DNA of 64,000 nt from Torymus aiolomorphi (Eukaryota; Arthropoda; Insecta; Hymenoptera; Torymidae). The stretch spans positions 224,083,876 to 224,147,875 of the forward strand of contig CM070873.1 of the NCBI GenBank assembly GCA_036365515.1, read 5' to 3'. Within the stretch, counting starts at the first letter, position 1. Every line of letters begins with the position of its first letter. Made by a program: the position numbers and the translations under genes. The notes beneath the pieces were generated by a model. The model made no database searches, was not told where the DNA came from, and saw nothing but the letters and a program-made list of their open reading frames with translations. Shown piece by piece: positions 1 through 10,895 of the stretch.

Positions 1-606
1 AAATTAATCATTTTTTTTAGTAATAATAGCTATGGAGAGAACGAAGTATTTTAAAGTTTAAAAATATCGTATTATAGTTTGATAAAATTTTATTATAATC
101 TAGAATTTAAAAGTATTTTTGTTATTTGTTAGTAAAATTACCTGCTTATATATACCGCCACAGACCCTAATGCTGATCAATTAGTGGCTAGAATAACTTG
201 TTTTTCATGTCAAAAATGTATAAGTGAATTTTAATATTGTTTTGTTTTTTTTTTTTTTTTACGAAAACAAAGATTGAAGATGACCGTCACTTTTACGTAA
301 TTACACGTGTCAATTTTAAGAATATTGCATTATATAAATTATTGAACATTTTGATTATTGAAAATGCTGTGATCCCGCATTCTTTACACGATAACAAATC
401 GTTAGCAACTTAATTTTCAATATCACGAAGTAAATTTCGCGTAAACAATGGGAAATACGACTCGAGGTGGGGGTCACCATCGGTAAAGTTCGCTCTTACA
501 TCCCCTTAAGCATAATTTAATTAGAAAAAGTATTTAGTTTTAAAGCACTTAGGGGGAGCAATTAATGAACCCTCCAAAGGTCGTTTAGAGCAATTATGGA
601 TCACGC
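1..606. other. gene-free AT-rich DNA
   Basis: I see no supported gene here. The stretch is AT-rich, with a T homopolymer at about 243-260. It leads into the nested repeat block that starts at 607. Confidence 0.5.
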
Positions 607-695
607 CAGTACCCAAATAATGATCAATCGTCTGAAAAAAAAAATTTTTGAATAAAATTTGGAATGTTATAAGTGTAAATATCGCTCATTGAAGG

Positions 696-730
696 AAATC
701 AAGGAGCGCGGGAGCGCTCCGAAGGCAAGT
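696..730. repeat. 35-bp dispersed repeat, copy 1
   Basis: This block contains the short palindrome GGAGCGCGGGAGCGCTCC followed by GAAGGCAAGT. Positions 63486-63520 match it with one difference, and a shortened version lies near 56032-56056. It may be the edge of a larger dispersed element. Confidence 0.6.
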
Positions 731-735
731 CTATA

Positions 736-816
736 TTTTTCACCATACCCTGGCCGAAAATTGGCGTTTTTGAGCCGGTAGCGAAAGTGGTACTTTCGGC
801 ACAGGTATGGTAAAAA
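736..816. repeat. hairpin repeat, copy 1
   Basis: A stem-loop runs from TTTTTCACCATACCCTGG to its near-complement ending GGTATGGTAAAAAA, with the inner motif AGCGAAAGTGGTACTTTCGG. The same structure occurs at 59420-59507. Each copy lies next to GTATAC plus a CGCAACAC-like string, which suggests a common parent element. Confidence 0.65.
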
Positions 817-924
817 ATCGTATACGCAACACGGGGATAAAAACGGCCACCACAGAGCACATGTTTGCAATTTACACGTGCTCTGAACTGGCCAACTTCT
901 TACCTCCTCCCTAGTTGCGTAATA

Positions 925-1331
925 CCCTACTGATAAATCTCAGGTGAGATCTTAGTAAGACTTCCCAGGTGAGATCTCAGGTAATATTTCACGCCAAAAT
1001 CTCACCTGAGATTCTGCTCCAGATGCTGCAGAAAACTTACGTAAATTAAAAATCAGCTTCTTCAGTATTGAGCTCAAAAATATATGTTTAAAACCATTTT
1101 ACACAATTTTTCAATTTTTAAAGATTGTATAAAATGCTTCTAAACATGTATCTTTGAGCTCATCTGAAGGATAAAATATCCTAACAGACGATTTCCAATA
1201 CTGAAGAAGCTGATTTTTAATTTACGTAAGTTTTCTGGAGCAGAATCTCAGGTGAGATTTTGGCGTGAGATTTTACCTGAAATCTCACCTGAGAAGTCAC
1301 CTAAGATCTCACCTGAGATTTTTCAATAGGG
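925..1331. mobile_element. 407-bp foldback MITE with TA target duplication
   Basis: Arms of about 150 bp (roughly 925-1080 and 1180-1331) are inverted copies, ending CCCTA / TAGGG. The arms carry several copies of CAGGTGAGAT. The element is bounded by TA on both sides (923-924 and 1332-1333). A related unoccupied sequence at about 1627-1645 reads GCGTAATATACTATT where this locus reads GCGTAATA, insert, TATACTATT. That supports a TA duplication of the Tc1/mariner type. No transposase is present, so it would be non-autonomous. Confidence 0.75.
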
Positions 1332-2613
1332 TATACTATTAACTTTCTATCGAAATTTTTGTTTTTGATCCCATTTTAAAGGAGCATGGCTCATTATGTC
1401 TTTCTTGTTCAATTTCTGGTAGGGGTTACGAGAAAATAATTCAAAAATTATCGGAGTGAAGCATAACATACTATTGTTTACAATCATACATACCACATTA
1501 CGTGCCAAATCGGATATAAATAGGGAGGTAAAGACTTGACAGTCATTAGGAATTGTAAATTGCCACCCGAGCCAAAAGTGAAGGTGGCAATTTGCACGTG
1601 CTCTGGACTGGCCAACTCTTTACCTCCCTAGTTGCGTAATATACTATTCCGCACCACGGGAGAAAATAAAGAATGCTTTACTTTTACTCCCTAGGTATGT
1701 AATATAATAACTTTCTTATACAATTTACTTATTATTTATCAAAATATTTTTAATTTCTTGTTTAAATGTTTTACGTAACTTTTAAAAAACAACATACTTA
1801 AATCTATGTTTATAAATTGTTTTTTTAATTTTTTGACCTTAATTCTTGATATTGTATAAAAAAATTAAAAGATAGAAAAATTAATTATGAATTTTTTAAA
1901 ATTTTCGTATTATAGTAACAAAAATGATTACTTGATTATTAATTGCGAACGTATAGAAATAAAGGGAGCAATTTAATAATCATTGCCTAAAAGAATTTAA
2001 AATGACTTGAAATCTTCAAAATCATTCATGTTTATTAATAATGATCTAATAAATATATGACTAAGTCGAAAAACCCCGTGGAAATTCCTGAAAATGGTTT
2101 TTAAAAAGCTTGTGTGCTCCAAATCGTGCTTCCTTATCCAATGGATTAGTAAGCTGGCGTTAATACGCGTCTTTCGAATGACTGTCGAGTTAAAATTTTT
2201 TTTTCTCGGAAAAGTTAGGCAGCAATAATTTGAAATTTAAAATTTATAAGTTTCTGAAGGGATAGGAATTATTGTTCAATTTTATTCTTTTCAATTTTTT
2301 TGATCTTAAAATTATTTTTGACACTTGTACACGAAATTGATCATTATTTGGGTACTGATCAGTATAAACGATTTTGAAATTTGTCAACGGTGGATCTTTA
2401 GATAATTATTCAAGAAACAAAATAAGTTTTTGAACATTAAAATTGAATTAAAATTAAAAAAATCGAAACATTGTATGACTTTGTTTGTTGAACAATATCT
2501 GCATTTGCAATTATATTATTTTGGGTTTAAACATTTTTTCCAGTTTATTAACTCTACTTTTTTAACATCTATAATCCCTCATATTATTAGATCTTATATG
2601 TATTAGTAAAATA

Positions 2614-2772
2614 AATAGTACATTGTGCAACAGGGGGAGAAAATGAACTATTTCTAGCGAGAGTGAGGTGTGCTGCACGAGTCGGAGTCGAGGGAGCCCG
2701 AGACAGAGACAAGTGCTGAAAACACCTCACCCGAGTCTGAAATAGCTGTTCTCCTGTCTTACATACCGTATT
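2614..2772. mobile_element. short foldback element of the AATAGTACATT family
   Basis: The left end AATAGTACATTGTGCAAC and the right end ACATACCGTATT are imperfect inverted partners. Inside, GAACTATTTCT and AAATAGCTGTTC also pair. The ends resemble those of the larger element at 11763-12274. Confidence 0.5.
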
Positions 2773-2925
2773 TTTTTAACGAAGGCATGATTGACTCTTT
2801 TTTACGTGTGTGAGTCGGAGAGAGGTTTGGGCATTTCGAGTCGTACACAACGCAGTTGGAAATCAAAATGATTTAAAATCTACACACAATTAACTATACC
2901 TCTCTAATAGGGAGTTAGACATATT

Positions 2926-3110
2926 CATTTCTCACCTATTTTAGGGTAGAAATAGCCATTTCTCATATATTTTACGCTTAACATGAATATTTTTCACCAG
3001 TTTTTTATTTCCCACCTGTTTTAAGGTAGAAATGGATATTTCTTACTTGTTTAAGGGTAGAAATAACCATTTCTCACCTGTTTTCGAGTAGAAATGGACA
3101 TTTCTTACAA
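2926..3110. repeat. 31-bp minisatellite, about six degenerate units
   Basis: Units of the form ATTTCTCACCTGTTTT followed by A-rich text ending GTAGAAATGG repeat in direct orientation with a 31-base period. The best units start near 2928, 3008, 3039 and 3070. The other units are diverged. Confidence 0.65.
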
Positions 3111-3301
3111 CTTTTATAAAATACGCTCGAAATGCGAAATGTTCTCTCCTATACTTTCACTTGTGAAAAAGGCCCAATTTCATGCCTGAGTTGAGAAAAA
3201 TTATTTTCTGCAAGGTCTGTATCTTGGGATATAAGTAACCTTAAACATCGGTGATCGGTTTGGAGCAGTTTTATAACGTTATCAAAGTGCCGGTTAATTA
3301 C

Positions 3302-3538
3302 TACACGGAGAAAAATGTTTGAGTAAAAATTACTATACTGTATTGAAACCGGGGGACAGACTCGCATTATCAAAAAAATTAGTATACTTTCTAGTAAAAA
3401 TTACTATATTTCTAGTAATTTTTACTACATTTATAACAATTTTTACTAGAAAGTATAGTAATTTTTTTGATAATTTGAGTCTGTCCCCCGGTTTCAATAC
3501 AGTATAGTAATTTTTACTCAACCATTTCTCTCCGTGTA
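3302..3538. mobile_element. 237-bp near-perfect palindromic element (ACACGGAGA ends)
   Basis: About the first 65 bases are the inverted complement of the last 65. The element starts TACACGGAGA and ends TCTCCGTGTA. The interior consists of more AGTAAAAATTACT-like units in both orientations. Because of the symmetry both strands encode nearly the same short open frame, which I do not regard as a gene. The same ends bound the element at 46108-46831. Confidence 0.75.
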
Positions 3539-4596
3539 CTAGAAGTGGCTACGAACTCCGAAACATGAATTATAAGTTTCAACTTTGGAATATATTTTTA
3601 GATGCCGAAATATAAAGAAAACCAGAATTTTAAGGTCTAGCGCCTCAAAAGTGGAGTTATGGAATGAATCTTAGTTAAAGCTTTAAAAAGAAAAATGAAA
3701 CTAGAGAAAACAACGTCTTATTTACTTTCCTTAGAGCCAAAAGATATTAATTTGTTCAAAAGTTATGCCAGTGATGAACATAAAAAATTCACGTATATAA
3801 AAATTGCAAAAAGTCTCTCTTCCTAATTTGACCAGTGCTTTGGATAGGTAGCATGCAGATCTGCACCTCCGCAGATCACCAACATTAAACAACGCTGGGT
3901 GTAGTTCATCTTCATGATGGTGACCACTACATACTTAGCTATACGCAACTTCGGCGATCATTTAAGAGAAGTAATTTGAATATGTATTCAGTATCACCAG
4001 GGGATACTGAACGGCCTAAACCTAACGCAGAAAAAGTGAGTATGGGAAAAGGTATCGATCACTTGCTGAACCCAATAGACTGTGAATAAATAAACCAAGG
4101 TACACACACGATACGAATGGTGAGATATTTTATTGCATTCACAACTTGAACTTTGCACTAACGTAACTTTTGAATGAATTTATAGATATAAATTAGATAA
4201 GTTTTAATTTTAGCAAATTAAAACTTGCTTTCCTTAATTTCATTTTCTTTTTTGAAAATTTCTTTAGGACCATTCTAAGTTGAATTATTCAAGCTTAAAG
4301 ACTTTTTTTTAATTTTCTCAAAATTACACTAAAAACGTCTACCTACACCTCAACTTTTTTGAGGTGCTAGATCCTATAATTTTGTCTGTCTTTATATTAT
4401 GCGCTAAAAAGTTGAGCTGAATACGTTATCAGGAATTAGCGACCACTACTATTAGTTAGTTACTAAATAATGTATTTTATTCGTATCAATATACTAATTA
4501 AATAAAATTCTAGTGTGAAAACGGCGATGGTAATTCATTTTCATTTAATAATGATTAACTGTTTTTGTATAAATTTCCGCTCTAAGAGTCCACTCC
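3539..4596. other. gene-free spacer
   Basis: I see no gene, RNA or clear repeat in this AT-rich stretch. Confidence 0.4.
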
Positions 4597-4987
4597 AAAG
4601 TTTAGATGGTTCACTTTAAAATTGAAGTAAACTATCGTTTTTTAGTTCGACATATGGTACTGCAGATTGTTCTTAATTTCGAAATTCTAAATTACGAAAA
4701 TCATATTTTTGAATGTAGAGAATTCACCTACTGTCCAAAATATCAAATTTCATCAATATGTACTATTTCAAAGCGAATATACCTTGTTTCTAATGGATTT
4801 ATTTCGAAATACCTTTATTATACCCCTACTAAAATTCTATTAATAAAATTTGATGTTTTGAATAGTGAATTGTTAGATTCGAAAATATGATTTTCGTAAT
4901 TTAGAATTTCGAAATTAAGAACAATCTGCAGTACCATATGTCGAACTAAAAAACGTCTATAGTTTAAAGTGAATCGTCTAAACTTTG
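4597..4987. mobile_element. 391-bp foldback element
   Basis: Arms of about 115 bp (4597-4713 and 4877-4987) are near-perfect inverted repeats around a loop of about 160 bp. The ends read CAAAGTTTAGA and TCTAAACTTTG. Open frames on both strands within it are symmetric shadows of the palindrome. Confidence 0.75.
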
Positions 4988-5041
4988 AACCCCCCATTGG
5001 TGTCAACGCATGCAGATTGCGAAAAATGTTCAGTCTAAGGA

Positions 5042-5109
5042 CCTAGCCACATAAGTGCTGTGCTGTGCACATTAGCCGTGCTGTGCAACAGTACTTATGT
5101 GGCTATAGG
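5042..5109. repeat. 68-bp hairpin
   Basis: CCTAGCCACATAAGT at the left pairs with ACTTATGTGGCTATAGG at the right, with one bulge. The GC-rich loop contains GTGCTGTGC twice. Confidence 0.6.
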
Positions 5110-5717
5110 CCCTAATACGCGCTCAAAAGGTTTACTCTTATAAACTATTCATAAGTTCATATGCATTTTTACAATATTTATGAATTCAAATTCTCCACTT
5201 TTTAACCCCTTCGTTGCGTATTCAGATTGTCTAAAATAATATTGATTTTGTTCAATGTATGTATATGTACATAACATTTTAATATATAGAATATTACAAC
5301 ATATTGACAGTAGAAATGTTCACATAAGAGTTTAGTTTTGTTATGTATAAAAAAATATAAAATTTTTAGAAAAAGTAATTTGTAATGAATGTTAGATAGG
5401 TAATTAGACTAACGAACTAAAAAAAATTATTTATTTTTTCTTTAGCGAATTAGAAAAGTTTGTAGAGGAGACATGGTGAATATCCTAATCTCGTGAAAAA
5501 GAAAGGGTTAAATTCGCATTTTAGTTACACAGCAATAACAAACAATTTGTAAATGTTAGAAAAAATTAATTTATTTTGATAAATTTTTGATTTTAAAATT
5601 ATAATTTTACAAATTAAGCCATTCAAATATTTGAATAAATTTCAAACATTAATATACCTGACGAAAATAAAAAAAATTATTAGTGAACAGGGACTATTTG
5701 ATATAGTATATCACAAT

Positions 5718-5826
5718 ACTAGTGCGATAAGTGGCCCATTATGGCACGACGTGAAATTGGCGCACGAGCGCAGCAAGGGTGATAATTCACGTCGTGCAAT
5801 GGTAATGGGTCACTGAAGACACTAGT
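5718..5826. mobile_element. hairpin element with GCACGAGCGCAG loop, copy 1
   Basis: Arms of about 40 bp begin and end with ACTAGTG/ACACTAGT and contain GGCACGACGTGAAATT and its complement. The loop at about 5760-5783 reads GCGCACGAGCGCAGCAAG. A closely similar loop lies in the next hairpin (5836-6020), and a related one lies at 63731-63863. Confidence 0.65.
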
Positions 5827-5835
5827 GTCGTATGA

Positions 5836-6020
5836 TATTTTATAGCATGTTTACATAAATCCGCTATCACGCCTATCCGTGGAATAAGTAGTCTATACAG
5901 CACCGTGCGGTAGCGCACGAGCGCAGTGAGGGCGATGTGCATGGTGCTATAATGGATTACTTATGCCTCGGATAGGCGTGACATAAGTGCGGATTTATCT
6001 CACGCCGTGCTATAAAATAC
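5836..6020. mobile_element. hairpin element with GCACGAGCGCAG loop, copy 2
   Basis: Inverted arms include TCACGCCTATCCG and CGGATAGGCGTGA, with AT-rich ends (TATTTTATAGCA / GCTATAAAATAC). The loop at about 5912-5938 reads GCGCACGAGCGCAGTGAG. Confidence 0.65.
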
Positions 6021-6415
6021 ATTTCATTTAAGTCTTTTTTCATTATATTGGATAATAATTCGATGCATTTTAGTTAGCAATTAGTACAGTATATCAAGCA
6101 TACGTAAACTTTTAGAGTATCGTGACCACCAACAAACTTGGAAATTTCATAACATAGTGTTTTCATATTTGTCATTTTCAAGAGAAAATCCCGGGACTCA
6201 AAAGGTTAAACTAAATTTTCTGGATTTTAAATATTATTTATTATTACAGAAGTAAAATATATAAGTAAACTAAGAGACATTGATTATAATTATACTACTT
6301 ATTTTTCGAGATAATGAAATCAATTCAAACAAATCCATTATATAACAGTACAGTACATAAACCATTATTTGAGTTACATGATTTGATCGTTTTACAAATA
6401 TAATTTAAACTATAT
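6021..6415. other. gene-free spacer
   Basis: AT-rich DNA in which I see no gene or clear repeat. Confidence 0.4.
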
Positions 6416-6940
6416 ATCTATGGCTTCCAGGAAAAACCACGTATCTCCACTTTTCATTATTTCGAGTAAATCGAGCTTTAGTTTCGCAGGTTTCGCATCG
6501 ATTTATAAATCAAGACAAATGAGATTAAACACTGCGTCTATGAATACTAATGTAAATAATATATTTTTTGCCATAGTAACCAGAGAAAATAGCGTTCATG
6601 TTTTAGAAATCAAATTTCACTTACATGGTTATTCCGAGAATAAAAAAAAATTTTAATGGATTTACGTGGGATTTCCGGGAGTTATTCTAAAAAATAAGTG
6701 GAGTTACGTGGTTTTTCCGGGAATTATTCTTAAAAAATGGAGATACGTGGTTATTCCAGGAAAATGTTGAAAAAAATGGAGATATGTGGTTTTTCCTTGT
6801 GCTGATTCAAGACAATGAGTACACTTTCGTAATTTCTGTCACGGCTAGATGATAGAAGACTGTTTAAAGATAAGAAAAAAGGCATAAAACCGATTTTGAA
6901 AAACTCGTCCCTTACGTGGTTTTTCCGGGAAGCCACAGGT
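6416..6940. mobile_element. about 520-bp MITE with subterminal repeats
   Basis: The ends TATGGCTTCCAGGAAAAACC and the complement of GGTTTTTCCGGGAAGCCACA match with few differences. At least four further copies of a motif like TACGTGGTTTTTCCGGGA lie inside at about 6664, 6705, 6745 and 6784. Repeated subterminal motifs of this kind are typical transposase-binding arrays of hAT/P-like elements, but no transposase is present. The class is therefore unassigned. Confidence 0.65.
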
Positions 6941-7192
6941 ATAATATTTAGTTACAGATATTTCATTACTATTTATCATACCTATTCTAAATAAAATAAT
7001 AATTTCAAACATTAAAAATGTACAAAATACACAGTAGTGTATTTCCTATATTCGTAGAATATATATTTCTTAAACCTATCTTTTTATTTACATGCAATAT
7101 TTTAGTTTCCTTTTTTGTAAGAATTAATAAATTTATTTGAAAATATTAAATAATAATCAGATGAAGTCGTCTTATATAAATTATAAGCTGAC

Positions 7193-9066
7193 TTATCTTC
7201 TTCGTCGCTTTTCATCTTTCCTTCTGTAGCTTTCTTCATCACTAGATTCAGTTGATCTTCTTTTTCTACTTCTTGATTCACTTGTTCTTGAATGAGACTT
7301 ATGTTTGTGATTTTCTTTTTCATCTCTGATTTTACTTTTCGATTCAATTGTACTTGAATGAGACTTATGTTTGTGATTCTCTTTTTCATCTCTAATTTTA
7401 CTTTTCGATTTATTTTCATCTTTAGAACTACTACTAGATTTGTAATCTTGCTTTATTTTTTCATTTTTTCTTTTTTCCTTTTTTTTTTCTTCTTCCGAAG
7501 AGCTACTGGAGTCATTTTCACTTTCACTTTCACTGCTGCTACTGCTACTACTATCACTACTGTTTTTGGAGCTAATTTTCCTTTTCTTTGATTTTCTTTT
7601 CTTTAACTTTTTCTTCTTTTTCTTTTCTAATTTTTCTAATTTCCTATAAAACGTAAATTAAAATGTTAGTTTTAAAATTTGTAGTAATATGAAAGGAAAA
7701 AAATATATTAGAACAGACCAATGTTAAATAGTATTCAGTAAGAGAAATATTGATGAATCTTTTAGTGAGAGCTTATCTTACATAAATTGTAACAATAATT
7801 TAATTATAATTTTTTACCTAAGAAGCTTCTTTTTTTCTTTTTTGGATAATGCTTTTAAAAATGCTACTTCAGACTGTTCTTCGTCTTCTGATACCATTTG
7901 TTCTTGATGTTGGGGTACACTTAAATGTTGCTGAGCATTAAGTGCTGACCTAACAGAAAAATAAGCAATTTTTTTATTACATTCATTACAAAGAAATTTT
8001 TACAATTATAACAGTAATTATAGCACCAATTACTTTTTTAATGCTAGTCCGTCATCTTTCATTTGCTGTACTAAAGTAAATGCATCTGGAGCTGGTGCAG
8101 GTGTATCTGTCGTATTATTACTTGCTAATACAACGCTCATTGCTTGACTGTACAAAGGACATTCTTTGTCTAAAATATGAAAAATAAATCTATGTTAAAT
8201 TGTTTGAAATAAATCAAGCAACATATTTAAAGGAGAAAATTTTTTGAATATTACCTGTATTTATGTGACCCCATTTGTGACACTTTATACACCGTACATT
8301 GCGTACTTGAATGCCAAAAGGTTGATCCCTAATTTCACTGTCACCTTTACAATAACTTTCTCTAGGTGCGTTATATTTACGCTGCCATTCAAATTTATAT
8401 TCTGGTTCATCATCTTCTTTTTCTCTTTCTTTCTTAGCTCCTGGAGGAGGTTCATACATAAAATTGACACTAAGTTTATCCTTACTTTCCTTGCTTAGTA
8501 ACGCTCTGAAAAAATTTAATAAATTTTAAAATTATAGTTTTTAAGGATTAAAATAAAATTTAGAAAATTCTTCTATCATAAATTTTGCACTACAAAGTAT
8601 ACTGTTTATTAAAATATTGCATAAAAATGCAGAATAAATATAGTTGTAAAAATTAGAATATTAAAATGTAAAACTCATTGAGATAAATCTATACCTACTC
8701 AATTGAGGAGTCTCGGTAAAAAGAACAAACATAATTATGTCAAAATAAAACAGCGACAGTTATAACCTCAAATTCCGTATTACATACTTGTTATTGTGAA
8801 GATCCTGCTCCTTTTCATACTGCATGCGCAATTCTTCTTGTTTTTTCTTGTAGGCCTCGGCTTGCTGCTCGGCCATCCATACCTAAAAAGAACAATGCAA
8901 AAGTTAGCAACATTTTTGGAAAATCCATAACTTGCTTGAGAGGGATAGGGGATACGTAGCGCGGCCAACGTATGTGCAATGCCCGACAACTTACTCGCTT
9001 CAAATTGTCCCTGGAGGCCGGATGGAAGAATTTCTTGCACATGTAATTGTTGAATCCTTTACCCAT
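7193..9066 (-). CDS. CIR1: CIR1-like corepressor interacting with RBPJ (CIR N-terminal domain protein)
   Basis: The family (CBF1-interacting corepressor) is a nuclear protein that links CSL/RBPJ, the Notch pathway DNA-binding factor, to histone deacetylase complexes and is also tied to splicing factors. Six exons give about 378 residues: 9066-8995, 8882-8788, 8505-8255, 8169-8034, 7949-7818 and 7643-7193. Phases agree at every junction. The start [18 protein letters not shown] is the family's N terminus. It is followed by [28 protein letters not shown], a conserved [15 protein letters not shown] block and the zinc-knuckle-like [16 protein letters not shown]. The last exon is a Lys/Ser/Glu-rich tail in which [14 protein letters not shown] occurs twice in tandem. 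The tail ends in an Arg-rich stop region and is shorter than the human tail. Expression control is not visible. Confidence 0.93.
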
Positions 9067-10003
9067 CTTGATGCACTGAGAGATTCACGAAATCAGAAAA
9101 ATTTTTGCAGAAAACTGCGAAAAGATCGGGGCAGCGTCCGACGGGAAAGACACTTTTTCTGGCGTTCGCCGCAACGGACTAAAAACATCTCCCCACTTTG
9201 GCGACTCTTTTCTCGACGTCTGATCACGTGACGAATGCACTGGTCAAGTGCGCTGAGCGCCACAAAAAATTCAATGACGTCAAAAATATTCGTTGAAACG
9301 CGCGATTTATAAATGAACGTATATAGAAAAAAATATCGAAAGTCTTGTCGAAGTGAATAACAAATAATGGCATTATAGCGACAAAAGTATGAATTTTCAT
9401 AAAATAAATTACAAGTTTTATTTAACGATAACATAAGTAAGAATTAGTTACAAAGTTTACGATATAATTGTATTTCGGAACTGTTTAAAAAGCATTTCAA
9501 TATTATATTGTAATTTAATGTGGCTATCAGTAATAATAATACATGAAATAAATAATTAATTTTTCTTTAAAAGATTGTTATTCTATAATATAGGTGTATC
9601 TCTCTATTAATTTATACTTACATTATTCAATATCAATATTGTCAGATCGACAGTTTTCAGCCTAAAAAAGAAAAAAGTATAAAATACATAAAAATTATTG
9701 AAAATTTTTCATAATAATACGAAAAAAAAACTTTAAAAGATAATACATAATCTTTGTAAATAAAAAAGACAAATATTTCCACTGAAAAATTACGTTCCTG
9801 TACATAATAACCTACAACAATAGTACTTATACCTCTACAGAAATACTTGTATCGATAATTGATGTGTGTATACATACAGTAGTAGAATTTAACGTCGTTT
9901 TGGTGACCTATAAATAAAACATATGTACCTATCCTTTTCAAAATAAAAACAAGTCTAATATAATATTACACTATTTTATAAATTTATTTTTAAATTTCGG
10001 AAT
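9067..10003. other. upstream region of CIR1 and gene-free DNA
   Basis: 9067-9300 is moderately GC-rich and likely includes the CIR1 promoter and 5' untranslated region. Beyond about 9300 I see only AT-rich DNA without a supported gene. Confidence 0.4.
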
Positions 10004-10212
10004 AGAAATATTACAATTTGAGATAGGAATTATCGCCCTCCCTATTCTGTTTGCGATAAAGTATTTTTTGAATCGGGATAGAGTTTTTTTTACAAAAAGT
10101 CCGAAACGTCGCATCAAAGTATTACAAAAAATACTCGTGTTTTTTGTAAAAAAAAAGCCCTATCCTGATCCAAAAAATACTTTATCAAAAAGAAATATTA
10201 CAATCTGATAAA
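10004..10212. repeat. hairpin flanked by a long direct repeat
   Basis: Arms at about 10054-10098 and 10139-10186 pair (GATAAAGTATTTTTTGAATC with its complement). The hairpin is bracketed by a direct repeat, AGAAATATTACAATYTGA, at about 10005 and 10191. The direct repeat is longer than usual target duplications, so whether it marks an insertion is uncertain. Confidence 0.55.
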
Positions 10213-10413
10213 GATATAATATACATCTTTACATTATGTATGTATGTACATTAGTTTATGTAAAATATTTTTTTCTTTTATTATACATATTTGCAAAAAG
10301 AGAAAATCGGCATTTTTTATTTTGTACTATATACTTATTGTATTGTACTTAATTATATAAAGTTTTGTAACTTATGGTTTTGAAAGTTGATTTTAAAATA
10401 TCAACCTTGTGAT

Positions 10414-10895
10414 GTTCCTAATTCCATCTCATAGGCTCCTTTTCTTGAGATATATGCTCTATATATTATTCAAAAATTGCACCTCTTCTATTGACTAATA
10501 CTTTCCAAGTATTTATGATACAAACGCGAAAAAAAGACTATAAAAGTAGACAAAAAATCTAAAATTTAAGTTTTGTTTCGTTGAAAAATATTAATTATTA
10601 AAATTTCCCTTCTTTTTAAACAATTTAATGGGACGTATTTTTAACCATTTTATTACAGTATTTTATTAACAATAAGATATTATTGTTTGTTTGTAATTAA
10701 AAAATTAATATTTTTCAACGTAACAAAGGTTAAATTTTAGCTTTTCTTCTTTTATAATCTTTTTCATTCGTTTTTGTATCATAAATACTTGGAAAGTAAG
10801 AGTCAATAGAAGAGACATCATTTTTTAACAGAGCATATTTGAGATTAGATAGCCCGTATCTCAAGAAAAAGGGCCTATGAGATGGAATTAGGAAC
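10414..10895. mobile_element. 482-bp foldback element
   Basis: Arms of about 190 bp are inverted copies with scattered differences. The left end reads GTTCCTAATTCCATCTCAT and the right end is its complement. The centre is AT-rich. No coding capacity is visible. Confidence 0.7.

Larger units (their letters stand above)
607..2357. mobile_element. 1.75-kb non-coding element with 22-bp perfect terminal inverted repeats
   Basis: Positions 607-628 and 2336-2357 are exact reverse complements over 22 bases (the left end begins CAGTACCCAAATAATG). No coding capacity is visible between them. The interior carries other repeats: a hairpin at 736-816, a MITE at 925-1331, and a second copy of a short block (ACGTGCTCTG...GTTGCGTAAT) at about 874-922 and 1593-1636. 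I could not identify a target-site duplication, so the outer limits and transposon class are inferred only from the paired ends. An alternative is that these ends belong to two separate elements. Confidence 0.5.

Noticed and set aside
3319..3521. two similar 62-codon frames on opposite strands
   Set aside because: They arise from the near-perfect palindrome at 3302-3538, which gives the same translation on both strands.
4606..5006. frames on both strands sharing a 'VRHMVLQIVLNFEILNY' stretch
   Set aside because: Again the two arms of one foldback element and not a protein pair.
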